This document shows positions 55,868 through 64,000 of a DNA stretch of 64,000 nucleotides, piece by piece. The stretch is from Isoetes taiwanensis. Taxonomy: Eukaryota > Streptophyta > Lycopodiopsida > Isoetales > Isoetaceae. The translations under genes and the position numbers were made by a program. The notes beneath the pieces were generated by a model. It made no database searches and was not told where the DNA came from. It was given only the letters and a program-made list of their open reading frames with translations. The DNA is taken from the NCBI GenBank assembly GCA_021234155.1, contig JAJEKV010000205.1, positions 977,501 through 1,041,500 on the forward strand. The letters are read 5' to 3'. Numbering within the stretch: position 1 is the first letter of the stretch; every line of letters starts with the position of its first letter.

Positions 55868-56818
55868 CCTCGTCTCGTAAATCGTGTGTGCCGACCTTCA
55901 TTTGTTCTCTCCCATCAGCTGAGCGTCTATCCATGCTGGAGCTTCCCCTCTGGGAGGCAGAACCAGGAAAATGCTGTGGTGCAAAAGCTTGTCCTGGCAT
56001 GTCCAAACTCATTGACACTACAGTTTTGTTGATATCAGCCACAGATGTATCCAAGCTTGGGTTTCTCCTCTGCGGAGCCGAACCAGAAACTGGTTGTACA
56101 GAAGACTCTCACTACAACGAAAGATGCAGCAAAGCAGAGTTGGATCTGCCATAGCAGAGTTTAAACAGGGTCAAATCCCTGGATATTTGATGCTGCTCTC
56201 TGACCTGTAAACCGTGTTTAAGCTCAATCCATTATCTATGGCATTGTTAAATCTGAACAATATTTGCTCTAAAATCTGCCGTTTTTTTATGTACATTTAG
56301 ATAACCTTGTGGTATCAATCGAATAAGGATTTAAAAGGATTTAAAATATACCTTCCCGGAATAAGTTTAGCTATGGCTGTCCATTTATTGCCATGCAGTC
56401 GATGCGTAGCAAATAGTTTCTTCTCTTCGTTAAATGTCCATGCACCTTTCTTGATCTTGGGATCCAAATGATTAAACCATCTGCATATTACCCAGATTAC
56501 TGTTAGTTACCGTCTTGAATATAAAAGATGGGCCATATAGTACAGATTTAAAACTGTGTAATGCTCGTCGTATTTTTCTCGGCACTGTTTTCCGATGCAG
56601 CCCATTTCTTTGTTCCCAAAAGTTCCACCATATCTACTATATGATCATCCTCCTGATTAAATCATAAGAAAGAAGATTCTAAGCTATTTAGGTAATTACT
56701 TTGGGTTGCGGATTCTTCTGCAGAGTAGTTACCTCTTTCTTCCAGCTTCCTCTAACAGCGCAAGTATGTTTACTAATCTTTTCCCATCTGGCCATGCATT
56801 CCGCAGCAGATCTATAAC
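55868..56818 (-). pseudogene. Three-repeat MYB-like gene, partial or broken
   Basis: Minus-strand exons encode MYB repeats. 56733-56818: YRSAAECMARWEKISKHTCA (end of R1). From 56652: EDDHIVDMVELLGTKKW, then, in a shifted frame, CIGKQCREKYDEHY (R2 with its central IA..LPGR part missing). 56352-56480: WFNHLDPKIKKGAWTFNEEK and KWTAIAKLIPGR (R3, third Trp region). The next exon starts SESSIK and then hits a stop. A Ser/Pro-rich exon (55868 to about 56125) encodes a 54-bp internal duplication (SGSAPQRRNPSLD / PGSASQRGSSSMD) and ends at a perfect donor GTAAGTG. Family knowledge: 3R-MYB factors control cell-cycle genes. The shortened R2 and the stop argue for a pseudogene or a misread exon. Confidence 0.6.
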
Positions 56819-56996
56819 CTATGCATCTTGCTACAGCGCCAAAACCATATGATCATTTTGGCCTATTGAATACAGATCTACAGCTGTTGTTGTGCCTTTA
56901 AAGATCAAAAAGCAGATTTGCCTCAAATATTCACCTGTTTTCAGGCTTGTTTCATCCTTGCAGTGGCTTCTGTGGTGATTTCTCATTTATTTCTCA

Positions 56997-58306
56997 TCAA
57001 TTATGGTCAATTGTGTAGCTGCAATTCCGGTTATGTACTTTCAAAAAGTTTGTTCCACTGGAGTCTAGGCCCACATCACAGCTGGAATAGTTTCTGTATT
57101 TTGGTTTGAATAATTTGTAGAACACATAGGCTCTTGATTGCATGATCCCTCCTACAGTCAATGGAACTATGCCTCCTACATCTGTTATGCTCTGCATGCT
57201 TGGTCCTGCCCCATATAATGGTACTCTCTTTGCTGCTACATTCACTGATACGATTTTCTTGCTCCCCTTTTGCTGATAAAATTTTGATAGCTGAAATGAT
57301 GGCAGAAGAATAATGCAAAATGCAGTTTGTCAGTACATGCCCAACAATCATGGCATTGGCAGAATTATAATAAAAGATTTGGGTCTAGCAAAAACTACAG
57401 AGATCATATGATTCCAAGTGGTATATATGTTAGGTAAGATGTGAAATTAAGGCTGGATATAGACATCTTACATTGCCTGTTCCGATTTGGAGAGGAGTGC
57501 CACATCTGTGGCAGCGACATGAAGCCCAAAGTAGCAATTGGAAGTAAAAACTCTTGTCGGAACGCCATCGTTGGTCCCAGGAACGACAGAAAATTCGTGA
57601 AATTGGATATCCTGCACGAATTGAAAACAAATTTTGTTTAAGTAGAGCTTTCTATGCAATAACTTAGAAAAAAGCCCCTTGAGAAACGTGATAACCAAAC
57701 AACTAGTACTCGTAAAGCACATTCTGTTGATTCCACATAGTTTTGTCAGTTTAAGCACTTTAATCATTGGAACTAGGAAGGAAGTGCATGATGCAGCTAA
57801 AAGGTAAAAAGAATCAGAGCTTGATGAAGATTGATGTTTTTTAGGTCAGAACAGGGGAAACAGACAGAATTGACGAAAAAGTGCAAGAATTTGAAGAAAA
57901 ACGCAAACCTTGACAGAGAGTTTGGGAGTATGGGGCCGGCAGACGAGCCAGAAGATCATGGCCCCGAAGATGAAGAGCAAGAAACAGACTAGAAAACTTA
58001 TGCCACACATGCACCATTTACCAAACTGCCTTTTCTTTGCATTAGGCTGCTGTTCTTCTTCTTCAAGAATGGTGCCACCGGGCGTCCATTTGCTATAGCC
58101 CTTTTTAGCTCCTTTGGAAGAAACACCATCCGGCTGAGGAATTACTCTGCGCGAGCCTGAAGAAGGAAGAAATGGAAGGCGGAGCCTGATACTGGCTGCT
58201 TAAATGGCATAACCGAGACGGATTTGCCATTGCCGCTACAAAGTCTCCGGCAAATGCATAGAGTAGAGCAGGGGATTGCTTCGGAAGCAAGAAAGCCTGT
58301 CGCCAT
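56997..58306 (-). CDS. LEA group 2 / NHL-like membrane protein
   Basis: Proposed exons are 58240-58306, 57909-58156, 57472-57611 and 56997-57290. Exon 2 encodes a basic cytosolic part (SSKGAKKGYSKWTPGG), one membrane span (GISFLVCFLLFIFGAMIFWL) and CRPHTPKLSVK. Exon 3 encodes IQFHEFSVVPGTNDGVPTRV and FGLHVAATDVALLSKSEQA. Exon 4 encodes LSKFYQQKGSKKIVSVNVAA, VPLYGAG, SRAYVFYKLFKPKYRNYSSC and the ending NRNCSYTIDHN. This is the LEA_2 beta-domain order of membrane-anchored NDR1/HIN1-like proteins, linked to stress and defence. Exons 1-3 join in phase. Exon 3 to exon 4 is out of phase by one base, and a few conserved residues (IASGQ type) are missing, so a micro-exon or a frameshift lies near 57300-57470. 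The first exon is the least certain. Confidence 0.72.
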
Positions 58307-59712
58307 TATTTATTTAATTTTCATTTATGCTTTTTTTTTTCAAGGACAGGTGGCATGCTCAGATCTTTTTCTTGCGAAAAAATATTAGGTTCAAACAAAA
58401 AACCCAACTGCTTTATATATGTTTAGAAAATATATATGGTATTAAAGGAGAAAATTACCAAACCCTAAAACTCCAAAGGCGTCACAAGCCCTCTCCGGCG
58501 GTAAGTTTTTTTGTTTGCAAACCAGACTGGCAGTTTGATGGAATGATGAAGGAAAAATTTGCTGATATCTACTGACGAAATATCAAGCAGTCTTCAAAGT
58601 TCTCTGACCATCAAGCAAACGGATTTTTCTATATAACCAGTCGTTTTTTACTTTTGTGTGCGAAAGGGTATGTCTTTGAGCTTATTATTGAAAGGTGCTT
58701 TACGCTGGTTTTGTTGACTCATAGAAGGTTGTAGCATCTGGCATGAACAAAAACTATGCTCAGTCTTCTTGAATGCGTATTCGAATTTTGTAAATTTGCA
58801 CTGAGTACATTTATAGTTGTGAACTTGTGATGTACTTACCGCGGAAGACATATATGACTTTTTTTTATCCCATATAACCCACAAAGTCTAGGCTCTAGTT
58901 TTCTCGAAAGGCAATACATTTGGAACACAATGGTTTCACTTATTTATTAAATCTAGGTTTTGGGGAAGGATCCAAGTACCACTTTCTTGCATAGATTTGT
59001 ATTTCTTGTTCTGATTCTGGGATTACTATCAGATGTATTTTGACAAAGTCCAAGCTCATTCTTTACTTTATTTATGGATTGAGGCATAAGGATTAGTCTG
59101 CATACCTTATGGTTCTCGGGCATTTGGGCCTCCTTTAGAGATGCCAGATTTTTGTGGTAGATATGGTGAAACCCTCAGATTCTGTATATTGCTTTTGATT
59201 AGAAAGAGCTTGATCTGACTAAACCTGGAGACTTTGAACGTGCCAGACCTTTAAATTTGAGTTTACTATTGGGTGCTTAGTTCCCTGGAACATGCAACAT
59301 AACAGATCAAACATATTGGCAACATATCTCGCACATCATATTTGAAGAGAAAACATCTCCTACTAGTTTTAACGCGTTCAGCAAGCTAGAGGATATCTAG
59401 AATAGCTAAAATCACTATTTTTTCCTAGTCATTAAAATTTCAGTTACACAATACTTCTCCCATACAGGCCAAAAGCTGAAGTCTAAGCATGCCTTGAAGT
59501 CATGAATTATTATGTCTAGATGGTCTAAGCATGCCTTAGTCATGAATTATTATGATAAGGTCTCTTGAACACTATTTATTCACTGAAATTACAGGTGCAT
59601 TGTCCGGGTAAGCAGTCAAAATATATACCCATAGAGACAAAATACAGTTGGCTAGACAAAATATACGTCCAGCTGCTAGACAGCTGCTTGGCGATTTACT
59701 TGCTTATAACTC

Positions 59713-59808
59713 GAGAGATTAGAATTCCATGAAGTATTGGGAGCTTTTATGAGCAGAGTGGAGAGATTAGAATTCCATGAAGCTTTGTCAGCTTTTATGA
59801 GCAGAGTG
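59713..59808. repeat. Two-copy 48-bp tandem duplication
   Basis: GAGAGATTAGAATTCCATGA (first 20 bases) starts at 59713 and 59761, with unit length exactly 48 bp and few mismatches, all within the middle of the unit. Confidence 0.9.
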
Positions 59809-60191
59809 GCAGGCCACTCTTCTTAACACTGATTTGTTCTCTTTCTTTCACCCCTTTTTTTCTTTCTCTGGTAAATCTCTGCAAAAATACTTCCTACAAG
59901 ATCCATGTGGGATCGTTCATGTATGTGCAAAACTACTTCCTAAGAACTACTTCCTATCGATGTGGGAACGTTGATGTAATTCTTTCTATCAAATGAATAA
60001 AAAAAAAAGAAAAAAAGAAATTACTATACAATTCAACCAATGAATAATTTTCCATTACAAATGCCTAGTCGGTGGGAGAATAGCAAGTTTCAGTTATGCT
60101 TAAGATTATACAAAAATCAAGGAAAACAAAAATCAAGGAAAATGCAAGTTTCTGCTATGCTTAAGATTATCTCAAAATTAAGGGTTTTTTT

Positions 60192-60276
60192 TGCTTCTAG
60201 ATACTAGAAAAAGCTTTTGATTTCCTCCACTTTCCTGCTTCTAGATACTAGAAAAAGCCTTTGATTTCCTCCACTT
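60192..60276. repeat. Two-copy duplication, 44-bp spacing
   Basis: TGCTTCTAGATACTAGAAAA begins both copies (60192 and 60236); 41 bp match with one substitution. Confidence 0.9.
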
Positions 60277-60603
60277 CTTGTGCGTGCTGCTTGCTAACAA
60301 GATCTATTATGCAATAATCTATTTTATTGCTCATGCAACTCCTAAGCTACCTCCTTGATTTCAGATAATTGTTGCTTTTAGATTCGATTATTTTTACTTT
60401 ATATGCCATGAGCTTTTGGCTAGTTATATTTTGTTTGGCTTGGGTTTGTCACCCTTCTCTTCATGGTTATCTAAACCTAAACCGTCGTTTAGGGAAAATT
60501 CCTCGAATATTCCCCATTTATTTATTTCGGTAATTTTTGGTTTATCCGTCTCTGGTGGCGCCGCTTACCGCGTCGCCATAGCTCGAAGACTCTATTTTCC
60601 CAT

Positions 60604-60895
60604 TTCATTTGAGCGGCAGCGCAGGGCAGTGCATCCGGCAGGGCAGCGCAGTGCATTCGGCCAGATCATTCGGCAAGATCATTCGGCCAGATCGTTCGGC
60701 CAGATCATTCAAGAGCAACTCCCCTGTTCAAGATCATTCGGCATTTCCTGTTCAAAAGCATTTCCTGTTCAAGAGCATTCAGGGCAACTGCCTGTTCAAG
60801 AGCATTCAGCAGATCCCTTGTTCGCATTTGCAGGGGCTGGCAGATCCCCTGTTTTTGAGACAAGATAACCCTGTTTTTGAGACAAGATAACCGCT
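60604..60895. repeat. Multi-level tandem repeat block
   Basis: Three short arrays follow each other. First, a GGCAGCGCAG-CAGTGCAT duplication. Second, about five 13-bp units of ATTCGGCCAGATC. Third, several CCTGTTCAAGAGCATT units, then two exact 22-bp CCCTGTTTTTGAGACAAGAT-type units. The plus-strand frame 60416-60868 is a by-product of this repeat. Confidence 0.85.
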
Positions 60896-63175
60896 TCAAT
60901 CGGCTTAATCCTTCTGCCCAGTAGTCGGATCTGCCCAGTAGCCGTTCATACCCTTCTTTCATGCACCAGGTCTGGAAAAATTTCCCATAGTTTGTCTTTT
61001 ACTAGCCGTTAGTTTGTCTTTTACTAGCCGTTGTTTTTCCACATGTCTCCATCGCCGGCTGCTTGGATGCAGAGCTTCTCAGATTAGGCAAATCCATTTT
61101 CAGTAAACCCAAATCCGCTCTGCCCTTGCCATCTACAGCAGATTCGAATGGAGTTAAGACGACCTAACAAAAGAACCATATTCTGAGATGGTTAGAACCA
61201 AAACTTTTCAAAAAAAAAAACTCTGTTTTAGCCGTAAGACAGAGCTAGCGACAAGATCCAGTTTTGCGGATCTTCCATAGCCTCCAGATCTTCTTGCAAG
61301 ACTCGCCTACAGATCTTTCATAGCCATAGCCAGTGTAAACCCTCGGACTGTCCTCAAGAAACAGGGAATGCCAAATGATCTTGAACAGGGAATGCAGCAG
61401 AAACAAGAAACAAGAAACATAAAAAATGCCGGAAAACAAGACCGGGATTTCCCCTAACCGCCGCTTTACGTTTGGTAGCCGGCTGGATTTCGGGGTTTCC
61501 GGCCAGTAAACCGGCAGGCGGCGGTGCCGCTCCTGCTGGTTTACCGGCCGGAAACCCCTCAATCCGGCCGGTTACCTAGCACATATATATCTAAACATAT
61601 ATAAAGATTATAAGAAGATTCTATTCTTTTATTCTTGCTTCTTTAAAAGACATTTCGCAATTGCTTGCAAATGCGATTCCGTTTCCAACCTTGCGTGGTT
61701 AGATCTGGTGATACATACCTTGGGATTTGAATCTTTGCTTATCTTCCAAGGCAAGTATGGTATGTATAGGGATTTACATTTTTCCTCGTTTAAATTGCAG
61801 CTTGCTGCCGCTTTTGCCATGCTGTGAAAGTCTAACAGGTATTGTCATTTGTTTGTGTGGCTATCAAAAGATGATTTTCTGAAATGGATAGAAAAATATC
61901 TGATTGTAGCTTGCTGACGCTCTTGCTCCATTCTCGTGCTTGAGCATCTGCAGAACTTCTAGGATATCGCTCAGCACTTCTAGCACTTCTAGCATCTGAG
62001 GCGAAAACGCCACAGATATGGTGGTTGCAGGCCAAAATGGCGATCTGATGACAGTACAATTCGGGACATTTTCAGTGGCAGATTTGATCCTCACGGAAGA
62101 ACAGGCTGAAGACTCTACGCAGATTGGGCGCCTCAAGATCATGGTCCTCAACGCCAACACCACATTTGATCTGTATCCTAGAAGTTATTGCAGCGAAACT
62201 ACATGTCAAGTATGGAATGCCCTTTCTCTGTGCAAAACCGGTAAGCAGAGGATCAACTTACAATGGCATCCTGCTCCATCTTTGCTTTCAAAATAAAAAA
62301 TTTTTGCTCATTTTTGCCTTGCCATCTTGAAACTATAGGTGCTGGCTCTTGCTACGGCAGTATGCTTGGAATTGACAGATATTCTATAGATGTTTACAGA
62401 TCTACTGCCAATGTTTATAGATCCATTCCAATGTCTGTTTTGGTGCGATGCTTATAAGCTTTTGGGTGTTCATTGCAAATATAGCCAGGCATATAGCTCT
62501 GCAGCATGATAAACTTTCAAGAGAACATGAGAACGAATGCAGAACACGAATTAAAAGGCCTCTGGTCTTCCTAATATCTAACATAACATCAAACATATGA
62601 AGCTCTAGAATGCCCAACTTGCATTTCTTAATGAAGCATATGGCTTCAATATTGTATAATATTGAAAGCCATGTCTATACAAAATAATTTTTGCCTTCCC
62701 CAACTATGGACATTCGTAGTAAAGTCAACTTTAAAACGTTTCAAGTTCACAAAAAATTCCCAATAGCACTTAGGCATCTCCACTTGCTATTTCCATAATC
62801 TACATTAATGTACAACTAGAAATGTGGTGTTTTTGTCAATTTGTTGAAGTAGATCTTAATCATGCTATAGGATATGTGTCGATTGGATGCATTTATTTGG
62901 ATGCATGCAGTGGAAAAAACACTCGTTTCAACATTGTTCATCTTTAACACTCGATAACTTTTGAGCCGAATATCTACCAAGTCGAACAAAAGAATTGCTC
63001 GCGGCGGCCTTGCAAACAGATATATCTCCTAAAAGGAATGACAGATCAAGGGGAGACCTACGTCTTCGGATTCTTCTCATCGACAGCTTTCCAGGGACTG
63101 GTAATTTGCTATCGTTTTGTCACTGTTGGAGCCAATGTGATCGAAATGGAGAATCTTTGTGGAATCTTAAGGGAC
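60896..63175. other. No gene supported
   Basis: Contains a 21-bp duplication (TAGTTTGTCTTTTACTAGCC at about 61000 and 61021) and the GC-rich foldback below. Open frames on both strands at 61864-62296 overlap each other but match no family I know, so I leave them uncalled. Confidence 0.4.
61474..61576. repeat. GC-rich foldback, family member 2
   Basis: GTAGCCGGCTGGATTTCGGG...TAAACCGGCAGG pairs with CCTGCTGGTTTAC...CCGGCCGGTTACC. Arms are about 42 bp with about eight mismatches and loop CGGCGGTGCCGCT. CTAGCAC follows, as at 42714. It is related to 42624-42713. Confidence 0.82.
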
Positions 63176-63770
63176 ATGTGAAATCTTCATAGAATCTTAA
63201 GGAATGTTGAGAGACTCTAAGGAATCTTTGTAGAATCTCAGGGAATTTAAGGAATCTTATGAGAATCTTTAAGAATCTAGAGGAATCTTAACTCTTGGAG
63301 AATGGGCAAAAGTATGCTGGTGGGTTACAAATAAACGCTGACGCTAAAGACCCAAAGACTCCAAAGACTTTCCAAAGACTTTCCAAAGACCAAAGACTTT
63401 CCAAAGACTTTGCACCCAAAGACTTTCCAAATAGGTTGTCAAGACTTTCAAATAGGGTGCTAAAAGCATGCGTCCGGACGCGTGCTTTTGCACCCCACCA
63501 GCATACTTTTGCCCGAATCCTTATAGAATCTTAGGGGATCTGCATAAAATCTTTGAGAATCTAGGGAAGCCTTTATAGAATCTTGGAGAATCAAGAGGAA
63601 TCTCAAGAGCGTCAAGGGGTCTTCCTAGAGCCTTAGGGAATCTAAAGGAATCTTAAGTAATTCTCATGAAATCTTAAAGAATCTAGAGGAATCTCAAGAG
63701 ATGAGGGGAATCTTCATATAATCTTAGCGAACCTAGATGAATCATATGAGAATCTAGAATCGTGATAGAA
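63160..63770. repeat. Degenerate GAATCTTAGGG-type array
   Basis: Irregular units of AGAATCTTAAGGAATCTT type, about 15-25 bp, fill both sides of the MITE at 63304-63514. At least 20 GAATCT-like cores are visible. Unit phase drifts strongly. Confidence 0.8.
63304..63514. mobile_element. 211-bp MITE with 21-bp perfect inverted ends
   Basis: Both ends carry GGGCAAAAGTATGCTGGTGG plus one more G, in inverted orientation, flanked by GAAT on each side. Because the host array is made of GAATCT units, the duplication could be coincidental. The centre has about seven CAAAGACTTTC units. Next to the right end is a nearly perfect palindrome, AAAAGCATGCGTCC / GGACGCGTGCTTTT (63461-63491). Confidence 0.8.
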
Positions 63771-64000
63771 GCATGCTTTTAGAATGTTCTTAATTGATGC
63801 TTCGTCATAAAAATTGATGGATTCAGCTTAAAACATACACACTTCAAGTGTATCACACCTTAATCAATGAGATTTACTTCAAATTACACTATAGACCATA
63901 GGTAATTTATAGGCAAGCAAATATTTAACACTGTAGCTGAGGTTATTGATCGGATTACTGTAGAAGATATGACCAAATAGTTCAACTGCAAAAACATGAT

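Larger units (their letters stand above)
58307..60599. other. No gene supported; several two-copy duplications
   Basis: Upstream of the LEA2-like gene. Exact or near-exact tandem duplications lie at 59481-59554, 59713-59808 and 60192-60276. A diverged one (ACTTCCTA...GTGGGA-CGTTGATGT) lies near 59890-59980. Confidence 0.5.

Noticed and set aside
60416-60868. 150-codon plus-strand frame
   Set aside because: Its second half is a translation of short tandem repeats readable in several frames; no domain.
62018-62296. 92-codon plus frame and overlapping 99-codon minus frame
   Set aside because: Neither has a recognisable motif, splice context or consistent codon bias, so neither can be chosen.

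Overview
The window looks like nuclear DNA of a land plant. Evidence: GT-AG introns of about 50-400 bp, LTR retrotransposons primed by initiator tRNA-Met (TGGTATCAGAGC), a plastid-type DnaJ zinc-finger gene, a LEA group 2 gene and a three-repeat MYB-type gene. Heavy nested transposon content plus a HUH-type Rep element would fit a seed-free plant, but the sequence alone does not fix the lineage. All calls were made by eye; no database search was run.

Layout. 1-3820: right part of a decayed Ty1/copia element on the minus strand with its LTR. 4060-6466: an apparently intact eight-exon minus-strand gene (368 aa; DnaJ-type cysteine-rich zinc finger, NUMOD3-like repeats, three CCHC knuckles). 7252-7540: a tRNA-derived SINE. 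7541-11553: unclassified repeat-rich DNA. 11559-31919: a 20.4-kb Ty3/gypsy chromovirus with 1.55-kb LTRs and a 5-bp target duplication (ATTAC). It carries three extra ORF regions upstream of gag. Inside its integrase sits a 7-kb Ty1/copia element (21663-28626, duplication ACAGG), itself interrupted in gag by a 1.2-kb LINE fragment. In its 3' untranslated region sits a 369-bp hAT-type element that carries a SINE-like piece.

31925-36111: degenerate LINE, minisatellite, long foldbacks and a probable Helitron (33886-35737, ending in a hairpin plus CTAG). 36112-36867: first exons of a J-domain protein gene. 38189-41154: inverted duplication of a gene for a HUH/Rep-type endonuclease (motifs HLHCQ and YC[MI]KD), with a 100-nt hairpin between the arms; this is the most unusual system in the window. 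42.6 kb and 61.5 kb: two related GC-rich foldbacks. 44561-44965: a 405-bp element flanked by TTAA. 45.7-50.6 kb: three LINE remnants, one holding a second hAT-type element. 55868-58306: MYB-like and LEA2-like genes, both minus strand. 58.3-64 kb: mostly noncoding DNA full of two-copy tandem duplications, a multi-level repeat block and a GAATCTT-type array split by a 211-bp MITE.

The retroelements form a dated stack. The gypsy LTRs differ at very roughly 25-30 sites, the nested copia LTRs at 2 sites plus a 6-bp indel, and the LINE is younger still. Few genes seem functional: the zinc-finger gene is the best, followed by the LEA2-like and J-domain genes.
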